From: Vampirovibrio chlorellavorus
GTDB taxonomy: Bacteria; Cyanobacteriota; Vampirovibrionia; Vampirovibrionales; Vampirovibrionaceae
Reading direction: 5' to 3'
Assembly: GCA_001858525.1 (NCBI GenBank)
Contig: LAPX01000004.1
Span: 1-64,000, forward strand
Length of the DNA stretch: 64,000 nt
Each line of letters opens with the position of its first letter. The stretch's first letter is position 1. A model generated the notes under the pieces. That model was not told the origin of the DNA. It made no database searches and saw only the letters and a list, made by a program, of their open reading frames with translations. This document shows, in pieces, positions 53,118 through 62,951 of this stretch. The position numbers were made by a program, and so were the translations under genes.

Positions 53118-54368
53118 CTAGGGCTTACCGGGATACAAGGGCTTGACCCGCAGCTTGGCCGGGGCAAAAGCCTCCTCCGTATTGGCGGGAAGCGGCTCAC
53201 TGAGGACGCCCACCTGAATATGGTGCCCGTTGCGTAAAATCTCCAGACTGATTTTGGTATTAATGGGCTTCTGCCGTATGTTTTCCTGAACCACATCGGC
53301 CTTGGTAGCCAGCTTGCCATCAATTTTCTGGATGACGTCCCCTTGCATGAGGCCCGCCTTGTAGGCCGGGGAGTTTTGCATGACCTGGGCAATGACCACG
53401 CCCTGGGTTTCCGGGGGCAAACCCACGTGCTTGGCCAAATCGGGATTCAAATCCACCATGGAAATACCCACCCAGGGGCGAATGACCTGCTTACCAGCAA
53501 TCAGGGTGTCGGCAATGGGCTTCACAGTGTCTACAGGGATGGCAAAGCCGATATTCTGCCCCCGTCCGGAGATGGCCGTGTTGATACCGATGACCTCCCC
53601 TTTGAGATTGACCAACGGGCCACCGGAGTTGCCCGGATTAATGGCCGCATCGGTCTGAATAAAGGACATGTTGGAATTCAGATCCGGAATACGCCGGGAC
53701 AGAGCGCTAACGATGCCCAAGGTCACCGTATGATCAAAGCCCAGGGGGCTACCAATGGCAATAACCCACTCGCCGGGGCGCAACTTGTCAGAAGTGCCCA
53801 GGCTCACTGGCACAAGATTGGGCGCGTCAATCTTGATCACCGCCACATCAGATACGGCATCCCGCCCGATCAGCCGGGCCGGAAACTGACGCCCATCGTT
53901 CAGGGTTACGGTCATTTTATCCGCCGTGGACACCACGTGGTTGTTGGTCAGGATATAGCCGTCCTTGCTCAGGATCATCCCGGAGCCATTGCCCGTAATA
54001 ACCTGAGATTGAGCCCCGCCCCCGCCAAAGGGAGTAAAGGGACTGCCACTACCAGTATCAAAGCCGAAAAAGCGGCGCAGTAAATCATCACTAAAAGGTA
54101 GACCCGATAAATTGGGCGCTACGGCCGATGTGGTCTTTTCAATGTCGATATTGACCACGGAGGGAGCCACCAGCTCCGCCACATCAGCCACAAGATTGGG
54201 GGAAAAGGTTTGCGGCATAAAGTTCAGCGTGCGGGCCATGGCCGGGGAGGATTCCAATCCGGCAAAAGTACCCGAGAACAGTAACGCCAAGGCCATCGCC
54301 GAAACCGCCAATCTGGTTCCTTTTGAGCGCGTCGCTTTTGGACGAATGGGCAACCAGTGGGTCAACAT
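53118..54368 (-). CDS. HtrA/Deg-family serine protease with one PDZ domain
   Basis: 416 residues from the ATG at 54368, preceded by GGAGGAG 8 bases upstream. A signal or anchor (LAVSAMALALLFSGTFAGLESSPA) precedes the trypsin-like domain: His144 (ILTNNHVV), Asp174 (SDVAVIKI), Ser248 (NPGNSGGPL). One PDZ domain (about 300-395) follows, GVVIAQVMQNSPAYKAGLMQGDVIQKIDG. It degrades or refolds damaged periplasmic proteins. The single PDZ and Gly-rich loop after RFFGF resemble the cyanobacterial HhoA/HhoB group. Divergent from tilS. Confidence 0.95.
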   Translation of the reverse strand: MLTHWLPIRPKATRSKGTRLAVSAMALALLFSGTFAGLESSPAMARTLNFMPQTFSPNLVADVAELVAPSVVNIDIEKTTSAVAPNLSGLPFSDDLLRRFFGFDTGSGSPFTPFGGGGAQSQVITGNGSGMILSKDGYILTNNHVVSTADKMTVTLNDGRQFPARLIGRDAVSDVAVIKIDAPNLVPVSLGTSDKLRPGEWVIAIGSPLGFDHTVTLGIVSALSRRIPDLNSNMSFIQTDAAINPGNSGGPLVNLKGEVIGINTAISGRGQNIGFAIPVDTVKPIADTLIAGKQVIRPWVGISMVDLNPDLAKHVGLPPETQGVVIAQVMQNSPAYKAGLMQGDVIQKIDGKLATKADVVQENIRQKPINTKISLEILRNGHHIQVGVLSEPLPANTEEAFAPAKLRVKPLYPGKP

Positions 54369-54534
54369 GGTCAAAACTCCTCCAAATATGAAATTGAACC
54401 CGTGCCAAGCGGCATTACAGCCACGACTCTAGCACTCAGTACCTCAACTCATCGGCCTTTTTCCAACGCCCTGAATACGCCATCGCTGCATTCAGGGATG
54501 ATTCGCTTGAGAAAAGGCCCGATTTGAAGTAAAG

Positions 54535-54582
54535 TTTACCATACTGGGGATACTTGGAAAAAGTAGACCACACTGGGTCTAT
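54535..54582. repeat. Two imperfect direct repeats in the htrA/tilS divergent gap
   Basis: TTTACCATACTGGGGATAC (54535-54553) and TAGACCACACTGGGTCTAT (54564-54582) match at 13 of 19 positions, 29 bases apart. They lie between htrA and tilS, where a regulator could bind. The remainder of the 326-base gap has a hairpin (CCCTGAAT 54469-54476 with ATTCAGGG 54490-54497) and no gene. Confidence 0.35.
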
Positions 54583-54694
54583 CCCCCCACCCCAAGCCCC
54601 GGAACGCCATTTTAATGGCCCCAGTTATCAGGGACACGACACCCGACAGTCCCACTTTATATTTGAGTTCGACAGGTACCCATAAACCGCTGAT

Positions 54695-56239
54695 ATGAGT
54701 TTAATTCTCGATTCCGTTATTGATAACCTGAAAGCGGAAGGGTTTTTACAATCCACCCCACGCACTCATTTGGTGCTGGCCTATTCCGGCGGGGCAGATT
54801 CCACGGCCTTACTGTTTTTACTGGCAGAACTCAAGCAACAATACCCGCTAGAGGTGACCGCCGCCTACTTCAACCATGGCTGGCGTGGTACCCCACCGGA
54901 AGAACTGCCCTTGGTGCATCAGAACTGTCTGCAATGCGGCATTCCGCTGGTCATCATTCAGGCGGATAAAACCTTGCCCAAAACCGAAAAAGCCGCCCGG
55001 GAAGCCCGCTATGAGCAACTGACCCGGCTGGCCAAAGACTTACAGGCCGATGCCGTCTTAACCGCCCACCACGCCGACGATCAGATTGAAACCCTGCTCT
55101 TCCGTATTATGCGGGGCACAGGCATTGACGGACTGGCGGGCATCCACAAGCGCCTGAACTACAGCGTACCGGGCATTGGAACCATTCCGGTTTTACGCCC
55201 CCTGCTGGATACCGCCCGTAAAAAAGTACTGGAGTACGTTCAGGAAAAGCAACTGGCCTACTTCAACGACCCGACCAATCAGGAAAATCGCTTTCAGCGC
55301 AATAAAATTCGCAATCAAGTTTTGCCCAGCCTGGTCCAGCAGTTTCCCCAAGTCAAAAACTCGTTGTTCCGCCTCAGTCTAGTCACTGAAGGGGATTTAC
55401 AGATCATCGAGGACAGCATTCAGGCGATTTGGAACGAGGTCTATGGGCAAGACGAAAATGGCGCCTACCTTTCCACCCTGCGCTTTAATCAGCTGGGCTT
55501 GCCCTATCAGCGGCGCATTCTAAAGCGCTTTCTGGCAGAACAAGACTTGCACGCCGATTTTGAAAGCATCGAGGATATTTTGGCCTTTATCCGGGGGGAT
55601 GGCCGCAAAAATCTGGATTCCGCCTTAAAATCGCTGGAAAACACCGTAGGCGGACGCAGCCGGTTTATGGCTCTCTATAAAAACCGTTTACGCATCATCG
55701 CCGATCCGGAGCGCGAGCCGGTCAATGTCTCCGTAGCAGTGCCCATTCCCGGTCACCTGCAAGTGGCCGAGCTGGACAGCACCTTCTACGCCCAGCCTTG
55801 GCAGGAGCCTGAAAAGGTGCGCATTTCCCCCATCCGGCCCAACGATAGTCAGCAAGTGTATGTCAATTTGGCGGAGTTTGCTGATAAACCCCTGGAACTG
55901 CGAACCCGCAAACCCGGTGACAAGTTTCACCCCATGGGTCTGGAAACGCCGATCAAGCTGAAAAAGTTTCTGATCAACCGGGGCGTCCCCCGCTTTACCC
56001 GCAATGGCCTGAAAGTTCTGGCTTTGGGCAATGAAGTGCTTTGGGTGCCCGGTTTGGGTATCAGCCAAAAGCTGAAAATCAAGGACAAAAATACCCCCAC
56101 TCACCTGCTCAAGCTCAAAAAGGGATTGTTGCCCCCGGAAGAGTGGCGGGTCATTGAAGAAGCCCCGGATCGGGAAGCCTTACTGCCGGAGCCATCGTTT
56201 TTTACTGAGGAATTAGTCACAGGAGCCGACACCGAATGA
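54695..56239 (+). CDS. tilS: tRNA(Ile)-lysidine synthase TilS
   Basis: Adds lysine to C34 of tRNA-Ile(CAU) so it reads AUA. 514 residues. P-loop of the N-type ATP pyrophosphatase is YSGGADSTALL (30-40). HHADDQIETLLFRIMRGTG and RPLLDTARKKVLEY are TilS markers, followed by DPTNQENRFQRNKIRN. The C-terminal domain has KPGDKFHPMG and KKFLINRGVPRFTRN. Longer than E. coli TilS because of both C-terminal domains. The stop overlaps hpt by four bases (ATGA). No ftsH adjacent. Confidence 0.96.
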   Translation: MSLILDSVIDNLKAEGFLQSTPRTHLVLAYSGGADSTALLFLLAELKQQYPLEVTAAYFNHGWRGTPPEELPLVHQNCLQCGIPLVIIQADKTLPKTEKAAREARYEQLTRLAKDLQADAVLTAHHADDQIETLLFRIMRGTGIDGLAGIHKRLNYSVPGIGTIPVLRPLLDTARKKVLEYVQEKQLAYFNDPTNQENRFQRNKIRNQVLPSLVQQFPQVKNSLFRLSLVTEGDLQIIEDSIQAIWNEVYGQDENGAYLSTLRFNQLGLPYQRRILKRFLAEQDLHADFESIEDILAFIRGDGRKNLDSALKSLENTVGGRSRFMALYKNRLRIIADPEREPVNVSVAVPIPGHLQVAELDSTFYAQPWQEPEKVRISPIRPNDSQQVYVNLAEFADKPLELRTRKPGDKFHPMGLETPIKLKKFLINRGVPRFTRNGLKVLALGNEVLWVPGLGISQKLKIKDKNTPTHLLKLKKGLLPPEEWRVIEEAPDREALLPEPSFFTEELVTGADTE

Positions 56240-56814
56240 GCCAAGCTGCCTCGCCCACCGTTTATAAACCGGAACAACTGGATATCCACTTCAGTGAAGA
56301 CCAAATCCAGCAGCGGATTCAGGAAATGGCGAAGCAAATCAACGAGACCTACGCGAATTCCAGTAAACTCATCGTGGTGGCCGTGCTAAAAGGCTCTTTC
56401 ATGTTTGTGGCCGATCTCATTCGGCACATCAAAATTCCCTGCCAGATTGAATTTGTGCGCTTGGCCAGTTATGGCAACGGACAAGTCTCTTCCGGCAGCG
56501 TTAAGCCTGTAGACCTATCCCTGCCTTCTCTCTCCGGAGAAGAGGTGCTGATTGTGGAAGATATTATTGATACCGGCCTGACCCTGCACTTTTTCATGGA
56601 TTATGTGAAATCTTTGCACCACACCAAATCCCTACGCTTGGCGGTATTGCTGGATAAAAAAGAGGCTCGCCAGAACGAAGTTCAGGTGGATTTTTCTGGA
56701 TTTACGGTGGGCAACCAATTTTTAGTGGGCTACGGGCTGGATTACGCTGGCTACTACCGAAACCTGCCCTACATCGGGGTGGTGCGGAACGTGGATCAGT
56801 TCACCGAGAGTTAA
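56236..56814 (+). CDS. hpt: Hypoxanthine phosphoribosyltransferase
   Basis: Salvages hypoxanthine or guanine with PRPP. 192 residues. The active-site loop VLIVEDIIDTGLTL (104-117) is the PRPP motif, with early LKGSFMFVADL, SYGNG and ASYGNGQVSSG, and late NQFLVGYGLDYAGYYRNLPYIGV. Overlaps tilS by 4 bases, and the DUF3326 gene follows after one base, so three genes form one unit. The tilS-hpt pair is common in bacteria. Confidence 0.96.
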   Translation: MSQAASPTVYKPEQLDIHFSEDQIQQRIQEMAKQINETYANSSKLIVVAVLKGSFMFVADLIRHIKIPCQIEFVRLASYGNGQVSSGSVKPVDLSLPSLSGEEVLIVEDIIDTGLTLHFFMDYVKSLHHTKSLRLAVLLDKKEARQNEVQVDFSGFTVGNQFLVGYGLDYAGYYRNLPYIGVVRNVDQFTES

Positions 56815-56815
56815 C

Positions 56816-57925
56816 ATGCACCCGACCCTTCAGCGACCGTTTGTGGCCGGGATGATTATTCCCACGGGTGTCGGCGCATCCCAAGGCGGCTTTGCCGGAG
56901 ACGCCACCCCGTATTTAAATCTGCTGGCCAGTGTTTGCGATGTACTGATTACCCATCCCAACGTGGCCAATGCCGCTGTTTTCCAGAAACTACCCGCCAA
57001 TGCCCTTTACGTGGAAGGCTACGGGCTGGATCAGTTCCTGCGGGGCCAGTGGGCCTTACGAACGGGACAGCATCAACGCATTGGGGTGGTGCTGGATGCG
57101 GGCATGCCCGAAGACATGCGTGTGCTACACATCAACACCATCAACGCCGTAAAAAGCGTTTACGGGGTGGACATTCTGGGCTTTACCCTGACCGATGAAC
57201 CCGTGCAAACAGGGTGCGAGATCACCCCGTCCGGCTGCTCCTCCGGTTATTTAAGGAATCCGGAAATCCTGTTAGACGCTTGTAGACGCCTGCAGGCGCA
57301 AGGGGCCACCGCCATCGCCCTGTGCATGCTGCTGCCGGAACTGGATGAAGATGAGGCCTTACTGGAAAGCACCTACCGCCAGGGCGGGGGTGTGGACCCC
57401 ATCGGGGGGATTGAAGGCATTCTCTCTCACTGGATTGTATCGGAACTGGGCATCCCCTCTGCCAATGCCCCGGTGTTTGTGTGGGAAAAAGCCAAGCCCG
57501 TGCTGGATGAAGTACTGGACCCACGCACGGCCGCCGAATTTATCGCCCCCACCTTTTTGCCCTGTGTGCTGACTGGACTGACCCAGGCCCCCAATCTGGT
57601 GCCCATTGCACAGGCCCAAGCTCAGGATTTAACCATTCTAGATCTCTCGGCGCTGGTGGTGCCAGCCAACGCATTGGGCGGACAACCCGTTTTAGCCGCC
57701 CTGAGCCAAGGCATTCCCGTGTTGGCCGTAGAAAGCAATCAAAGCGTATTGTCCATGACCCCCAGCGTGTTTGAGGCATTGCCCGCCGCACGCAAGCAGC
57801 TCATCCGATCGGTGCGCTCTTATGAGGAAGCGGCTGGGGTTCTGCAAGCCATGCGATTGGGCCTGACTCTGGATAAACAGCCAGTCACAGATTTTTCATC
57901 CAAAGCGCTGGTGGCTAGGTCATAA
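56816..57925 (+). CDS. DUF3326 family protein
   Basis: 369 residues. GMIIPTGVGASQGGFAGDATPYLNLLASVCDVLITHPNVANAA (about 12-55) is the family opening. It continues with YVEGYGLDQFLRG, DEDEALLESTYRQGGGVDPIGGIEGILSHWI, and an Ala/Leu-rich C-terminal half. DUF3326 proteins occur in cyanobacteria and plants; function unknown, possibly a metabolic enzyme. It starts one base after hpt. The end overlaps the convergent TPR gene by 11 bases. Confidence 0.88.
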   Translation: MHPTLQRPFVAGMIIPTGVGASQGGFAGDATPYLNLLASVCDVLITHPNVANAAVFQKLPANALYVEGYGLDQFLRGQWALRTGQHQRIGVVLDAGMPEDMRVLHINTINAVKSVYGVDILGFTLTDEPVQTGCEITPSGCSSGYLRNPEILLDACRRLQAQGATAIALCMLLPELDEDEALLESTYRQGGGVDPIGGIEGILSHWIVSELGIPSANAPVFVWEKAKPVLDEVLDPRTAAEFIAPTFLPCVLTGLTQAPNLVPIAQAQAQDLTILDLSALVVPANALGGQPVLAALSQGIPVLAVESNQSVLSMTPSVFEALPAARKQLIRSVRSYEEAAGVLQAMRLGLTLDKQPVTDFSSKALVARS

Positions 57926-59621
57926 ACAGGTTATCCAGCCGTTCCTGAATTTCGACGGACTGCATTTCCTGATTATGATTGTTTAACTGTAGCGCCTGAG
58001 CATAGCCTTTGGCCGCCAAAGCAGTTTCGCCCATGGCCTCGTAAACACGGGCCACATTGAAGCAGGCCAGGGTATAATCCGGCTTTTGCTCAAAGGCGGT
58101 CTGGAACATTTCCAGAGCCATTGGCAACTGGCACTTTTCATCCAGATAAATAACGCCCAGATTATTGTAGGCAATGGGATTATCCGGATTCAGGGCCAAG
58201 GCCTGCTTATAGGCCACAATGGCGTCATCGTTCTTGTCCATTTGCCAGAGCAGATAGCCCATGTAGTTGTGACATTCCGCATTGTCCGGGGCCACACTCA
58301 AAATGTACTGGTAAGTCCCGATGGCCGCCTCGAAATTGCCTTGCTCGGTGTAGATATCGCCCAGCATACTCAGGCAGTCCAGATCCGCCGGATCCAGTTG
58401 AGAGGCCAGCTGGAACATACTGGCAGCCGCTTCCAGATCGCCTTTGACCTGATACTGAATGGTTCCCAGTGTTTGGGCTACCGTGGCCGTCCAAACCGTA
58501 TCTTTACCCAGCTTGATGGCGGTTTGATACTCCTGAATGGCCCCATCGTAGTCATTGAGCTTGAACAACACATAGGCCATATTGCTATGCACGTAGGCAT
58601 TGTCCGGCTGCTGATTGAGCAACTCCTTGTAATAGTAGAGAGACCGCATGTACTGGGCCTGATCGCAGTAAACCTGCGCCAGGGTGTAGAAGGTATCAAA
58701 GTCTGCCGCCTCGGCCTCCACCACTTTTTCAAAGCTGCGTACCGCGTTGTCCCGGTCATTGCAGGCGTTGTACAAGTGACCCAGCTTTTTGTGCAAGGTG
58801 GGATTGTCCGGATCCAGCTCCTGAGAACGGGTGTAGCAATACAGTGCCCCATCCAGGTTGTCCCGTTCCACATGAAAATCGCCCAGCAAATGGTAAAAAA
58901 TGGATTCTTGCGGCATGCTTCGGGCCGCCCACTGATAAAGGCCACCCGCCACCGGAGCCAGGCCCATGGCTTTCATCAGCCGGGCCACGCCCAGCAAGCC
59001 AAAAATCTGAAGATCAGTAGAAAACGCTTTCCAGATAACCCCGCAAGCGGTGTGATCGCCGGGCAACTGGAGGGCACCCACGGTCATCATCTGCATTCCC
59101 TGCGCCCACAGGAGGGCTCGGGTCATGAGGGGCATCTCATAGCCCAGACGCGATTTTTTGATGAGGGTTTTACCCAACGCCATATTGGCCCGAGCCGGGC
59201 TTTGGCCTTTTTGCACCTTGGCCGCGGCCTGCCCAAAGTGATAAATAGCCTCCTCCAGACGGCCAGACTGCCGTAAGAAGTAGCCTTTAAACAAGTGCGC
59301 ATCACTAAAATTGGGGTTCAGGGCCAATCCCGTATCGCAATACTCCATGGCCAGTTCCAGAGAAATACCGCCACGATCCCACAGAGCCGCCGCCAGTTTC
59401 ACATGCGCTTCTGGCAGCGCAGGGTTCATATCCAGTGCTTGGCGGTAATTGGTAATGGCCACATCCAAATCGCGCTTGGCGCTGCGAGTCAGATAGTCGT
59501 TATAGTGTCGGTTGCCGAGGGATAAAAAATGCTCCGCGGACACTTGCCGGGTTGAGCTTAGCTCCGGCAAACGGGACAAGGAAAACGACTGCCACTTGGA
59601 CTCGGGATGCGGTTGACTCAT
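57915..59621 (-). CDS. Large TPR-repeat protein
   Basis: 568 residues from the ATG at 59621 (MSQPHPESKW). In-frame starts at 59771 or 59705 would add up to 50 residues and cannot be excluded, since no strong ribosome site is visible. At least twelve tetratricopeptide units run from about residue 40 to the end, in the pattern W/Y-x-x-x-G-x-x-x-Y/L...A-x-x-x-Y-x-x-A-L-x-L-x-P-x-N (for example NPDNPIAYNNLGVIYL and DNAYVHSNMAYVLFKLNDY). The first third has a less regular patch (about 130-210). No signal peptide or catalytic domain. A cytoplasmic scaffold for protein complexes is the likely role; related proteins abound in cyanobacterial relatives. Confidence 0.85.
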   Translation of the reverse strand: MSQPHPESKWQSFSLSRLPELSSTRQVSAEHFLSLGNRHYNDYLTRSAKRDLDVAITNYRQALDMNPALPEAHVKLAAALWDRGGISLELAMEYCDTGLALNPNFSDAHLFKGYFLRQSGRLEEAIYHFGQAAAKVQKGQSPARANMALGKTLIKKSRLGYEMPLMTRALLWAQGMQMMTVGALQLPGDHTACGVIWKAFSTDLQIFGLLGVARLMKAMGLAPVAGGLYQWAARSMPQESIFYHLLGDFHVERDNLDGALYCYTRSQELDPDNPTLHKKLGHLYNACNDRDNAVRSFEKVVEAEAADFDTFYTLAQVYCDQAQYMRSLYYYKELLNQQPDNAYVHSNMAYVLFKLNDYDGAIQEYQTAIKLGKDTVWTATVAQTLGTIQYQVKGDLEAAASMFQLASQLDPADLDCLSMLGDIYTEQGNFEAAIGTYQYILSVAPDNAECHNYMGYLLWQMDKNDDAIVAYKQALALNPDNPIAYNNLGVIYLDEKCQLPMALEMFQTAFEQKPDYTLACFNVARVYEAMGETALAAKGYAQALQLNNHNQEMQSVEIQERLDNLFMT

Positions 59622-59856
59622 AACTTCACTCTGCACCTTCTCGCTAACTACGATCAGAACAACCGTGCCACCGGGTTTGTACCCCAGGGTGAAAGGTTGT
59701 GTCATGGGTTCGGGAAAGGATCCCGATTCCATTGCCAGGCAGGCAGTCCATATGCCAAGTGCTCTGTCCATAGAGCGTCCATATTGAGGTATTCGGCAGC
59801 CAGTTACAAAACTTTACTTTAATTTGTCTTTTTTTCTTAAAATCCAAAACTTTTTT

Positions 59857-59886
59857 ATGACAAACCAGATACAAAAGCGCTATAAT
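59857..59886 (+). promoter_or_regulatory. Promoter of the alpha/beta hydrolase gene
   Basis: ATGACA (59857-59862), 18-base spacer, and TATAAT (59881-59886), in the AT-rich divergent gap with the TPR gene. It leaves a leader of about 120 bases before the hydrolase start, long enough to hold a regulatory fold; I saw no known riboswitch in it. Confidence 0.65.
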
Positions 59887-60013
59887 CCGTCTACTAGCTC
59901 ATATCAAATCAGATATTGTCATATCCATTTCAGGGGTTTCTAATTGATGGGGGTCAAAGGGGGTTTTCCTAGCGGGAAAGCCGCCAAATTGTTTCTTGAG
60001 GGGAGGAAATCCA

Positions 60014-61120
60014 ATGCCTGCTATCCAGCCGGGACTGAAGCCCACGCTTTATACTGCCAGCAAAAGCACCTGGACTCAAAAATCAAACCTGCAATCGCTG
60101 GTCACGGCTCAACCCAGGTTTCAAGGTCGCTTGCTGGATTGGACTCAGGATGAACTGGCCGAGGAAAAAGAACACCCAAAGCCCCAAAAATCATCCGGGC
60201 AAAGCACCAAAGCCGGTAAAACCGCCAATAAAACCATCGTGGGGCACATCCAGACTTTCATGACCGGCCTGATAGGCCTGCTTCCCCCCAGAGCCCTGCA
60301 CGCCCTGGAGCATAAAAACCTGTTTGCCGGGCATTATATGCCGGAACTGAAAGTCTCGTTATCAGAAGTCAAAAAGCAGCATCCCCATTTAAAGGAAATG
60401 CTGGCGCAAATTGAAGAGGTTTCCTTTCAGTCCTCTCACTATCCGAATATCCGCAACTACGGGTGGTTTATCCCGCCCAAAGCGGGAAAGCCCACCATCC
60501 TGCATGCCATGGGCAACAAATCGTCTCTGGTCAGTATTTTGCGCTACCAACCCCTGATTGAAGACGGGTACGGCTATATGGCCTATGAGTACCCCGGCTA
60601 TGGCAGCACCCCCGGCAAACCCAGTGAATTGGCGCTGTATCAATCGGCCTTTATGGCCAGCGAGTTTTTGCAGCAGGTCAAACACATTCCGGCCGAGGAG
60701 CAAGTGTTTCATGGCATTTCGCTGGGCGGGGCAGTCACCGCCGAATTGGCACATCGGGTCGGCCGCAATAAAGCCGTTATTCTGGAATCCACCATGACCA
60801 GCTTCCCGGATGTGGCCAAGCGCAAAGTGGAAAACTACGCGCCCGCCTGGCTGGCCCCCTTGCACAACCTGACCATCAGCCAAATGCAATCCATTGAAAA
60901 AATGCCGGCCATCAAAGCCCCTTTATTGGTGCTGCACGGAGACAAAGACACTCTGATGCCCAGACATTTCGCCCATCAGCTCTGGGAGCGGGCCGGTACC
61001 CCACTTCACCAGAAAAAACTGATTACCTTTGATGATCAGGGGCACAACATTGATACCGGCCACTCAGTGCCAGCCATTCGCCAATTTTTGAAAGAACTGC
61101 TCCAGAACCCCGCCACCTAA
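60014..61120 (+). CDS. Alpha/beta hydrolase with charged N-terminal extension
   Basis: 368 residues from the ATG at 60014, with GGGAGG 7 bases upstream; the frame could extend to a TTG at 59996. Residues 1-75 are Lys/Gln/Ser/Thr-rich and disordered. The hydrolase fold has PTILHAMGNKSSL (oxyanion region), YEYPGYGSTPG, the nucleophile Ser236 in HGISLGGA, Asp312 in LHGDKDTLMP, and His344 in DQGHN. It fits the ABHD13/Bem46-type group. There is a weak hydrophobic stretch (about 78-92) but no clear signal peptide. The substrate is unknown, perhaps an ester or lipid. Confidence 0.85.
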   Translation: MPAIQPGLKPTLYTASKSTWTQKSNLQSLVTAQPRFQGRLLDWTQDELAEEKEHPKPQKSSGQSTKAGKTANKTIVGHIQTFMTGLIGLLPPRALHALEHKNLFAGHYMPELKVSLSEVKKQHPHLKEMLAQIEEVSFQSSHYPNIRNYGWFIPPKAGKPTILHAMGNKSSLVSILRYQPLIEDGYGYMAYEYPGYGSTPGKPSELALYQSAFMASEFLQQVKHIPAEEQVFHGISLGGAVTAELAHRVGRNKAVILESTMTSFPDVAKRKVENYAPAWLAPLHNLTISQMQSIEKMPAIKAPLLVLHGDKDTLMPRHFAHQLWERAGTPLHQKKLITFDDQGHNIDTGHSVPAIRQFLKELLQNPAT

Positions 61121-61137
61121 GGTGAGGGCATGGCGGG

Positions 61138-61908
61138 CTATTCGGAGAGTTTTTCCCGAAAAAACCAGGTGGCGCCGATAAAGCTGAACAGGGCAAACGC
61201 CCAAATGACCAACATGTAGCGCCACTCAATGTGGTAATTCAGCAAAATATCTCGCCCTCCCTCAAAGGCGGCCGTGGTGGGCAACCATTGAATGATAGGG
61301 CCAATCCAGCCCGGCAAGGCCGTAATGGGGAAAAACAGACCGCCTAAATACAGCAATGGCGTTATAAAAATGGTTTGGGACTGGGCAATATGATCGGGCT
61401 TGGGAAAAGACGTACCCACCATGCTGCCCACGCAGGTAAAAAAAATACAGCCCGGAAAAACCATTAAAAAATACAACGGCAAAGCGTCCCAACGGATGGC
61501 TACCGGGGAGAACAGGAGCAAAATACCCGCCACAATGGCCCCTTTGATCAGGGCCACCAAAAAGCCACCCAGAATTTCCCCCATAATAATGTCGGTGGTA
61601 TGGATGGGCTTAATGCGGTACTCATCCAGCATTTTCTGGTGCCAACGGTCCATCCACAAGCCCCAGGCGCCGGTGCGGTAGGCTTCCAGCAGGATGGTCA
61701 TGGTGATCAGCCCCGGTGTCAGGAAGGCCATGTAAGAGACCCCCTCCACCTCGGCAATATAGCCCCTTAGCCCCAGACCAAAGGCCAGAAAGAAGGTAAA
61801 GGGGATGGCAATGGTATTGATGGACTCGTTCAGCCAACCCTGCGCCTCTTGCAACAGCACTTTATGGGCAATGGGCCACACCCCACGGCGAAAATAAATC
61901 AGCTTCAT
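61138..61908 (-). CDS. ABC-2 type transporter permease
   Basis: 256 residues with six membrane segments. Early SINTIAIPFTFFLAFGLGLRGYI, then MAFLTPGLITMTILLEAYRTGAWG, and the ABC-2 signature region PLLYLGGLFFPITALPGWIGPIIQWLPTTAAFEGGRDIL near the C-terminus, which matches NodJ/DrrB-type exporters. It overlaps the ATPase gene by 4 bases and is translated second. The cargo is likely a lipid, polysaccharide or drug. Confidence 0.9.
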   Translation of the reverse strand: MKLIYFRRGVWPIAHKVLLQEAQGWLNESINTIAIPFTFFLAFGLGLRGYIAEVEGVSYMAFLTPGLITMTILLEAYRTGAWGLWMDRWHQKMLDEYRIKPIHTTDIIMGEILGGFLVALIKGAIVAGILLLFSPVAIRWDALPLYFLMVFPGCIFFTCVGSMVGTSFPKPDHIAQSQTIFITPLLYLGGLFFPITALPGWIGPIIQWLPTTAAFEGGRDILLNYHIEWRYMLVIWAFALFSFIGATWFFREKLSE

Positions 61909-62951
61909 CCGGCAGAGCCCTCATTGTCCTTCCAGTCACCTGACCCAGCCTTAAACGTGGCCATGGACTTACCGGCGACCGTCAGGTACACCGTTTCCAT
62001 ATCCGCCTGAGCCAAACCCAGAGACTTTAAATGTACAGGCTCGATCTGGGCCATTAAGGCGCTCAAATCCTCCCGGCGATCCAGGTGAAAGCGCAAGGCA
62101 TCTTGATCCAGCACGGTGACCTGAGAAATAAAAGAGGCCAACTGCCGCTGATACTGCTCGGCCAAGGGCTCCGTCAGGGTCAACTCGTACATATTAGGCG
62201 GCGAAATACGGGCCTTCAGCTCCTGCGGGGTGCCTATCATCATCACTTCCCCGTAGTTCAAAATCATGACCTGATCACTCAAGCGATCGGCCTCTTCCAT
62301 GTAGTGTGTGGTTAAAATGACGGTGGTTTCCTGCTTCAGGGCCTGAATGGTTTCCCAAATTTCCAGCCGGGCCGCCGGATCGAGCCCGGTAGACGGTTCA
62401 TCCAGAAACAACAACCGTGGCCGGTGAATCAGGGCCCGAATCAGGGCCACCCGCCGCTGCATCCCACCAGAGAAATGATCCAGATAATCGTTCCGCCGCT
62501 CGTACAGGCCCACTTGCTCTAACAGGGCCTGAATACGCTTTTCATAAACCGGCTTTTCCATGCCGTGCAAGCGGGCATGCAGGGTCAAATTCTGCCACAC
62601 GGAAAGATAGCGATCAAAGTGATTGTCCTGGGCCACGATGCCAATCAATTGACGAATCTGGGTGTTTTGTCGCCCCAGCTCAAAGCCTTCAATAAAAGCG
62701 GTGCCACTGCTGGGCCGCATAATAGAGGTTAAAATACGCAACAGGGTTGTCTTGCCCGCGCCATTGGGCCCCAGAATGGCGAAAACCTTGTCTCGCGGCA
62801 CCTCAAAAGTGACACCCTTCAGCGCGTGAACCACCCCTTGAGGGCTGTGAAAGCACTTGGCCAGATTCTCCACCCGAATGGCCACCGCCACCGCAGAATC
62901 AGACGCTTCCGAAATGGAAGCAACAGGCTTTGCGTCTTGGGGACTGTCCAC
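61905..62951 (-). CDS. ABC transporter ATP-binding protein (NodI/DrrA-like)
   Basis: 348 residues, GTG start. Residues 1-25 are a Ser/Ala-rich extension. Walker A GPNGAGKTT (61-69), Q-loop AQDN (107-110), signature SGGMQ (161-165), Walker B LLFLDEPS (180-187), and H-loop TTHYMEEAD. The C-terminal 100 residues are a regulatory extension typical of DrrA/NodI. Works with the permease encoded next on the same strand. Confidence 0.93.
   Translation of the reverse strand: MDSPQDAKPVASISEASDSAVAVAIRVENLAKCFHSPQGVVHALKGVTFEVPRDKVFAILGPNGAGKTTLLRILTSIMRPSSGTAFIEGFELGRQNTQIRQLIGIVAQDNHFDRYLSVWQNLTLHARLHGMEKPVYEKRIQALLEQVGLYERRNDYLDHFSGGMQRRVALIRALIHRPRLLFLDEPSTGLDPAARLEIWETIQALKQETTVILTTHYMEEADRLSDQVMILNYGEVMMIGTPQELKARISPPNMYELTLTEPLAEQYQRQLASFISQVTVLDQDALRFHLDRREDLSALMAQIEPVHLKSLGLAQADMETVYLTVAGKSMATFKAGSGDWKDNEGSAG

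Noticed and set aside
58086-59276. 396-codon frame opposite the TPR gene
   Set aside because: Shadow of clear TPR repeats; no ribosome site or domain.
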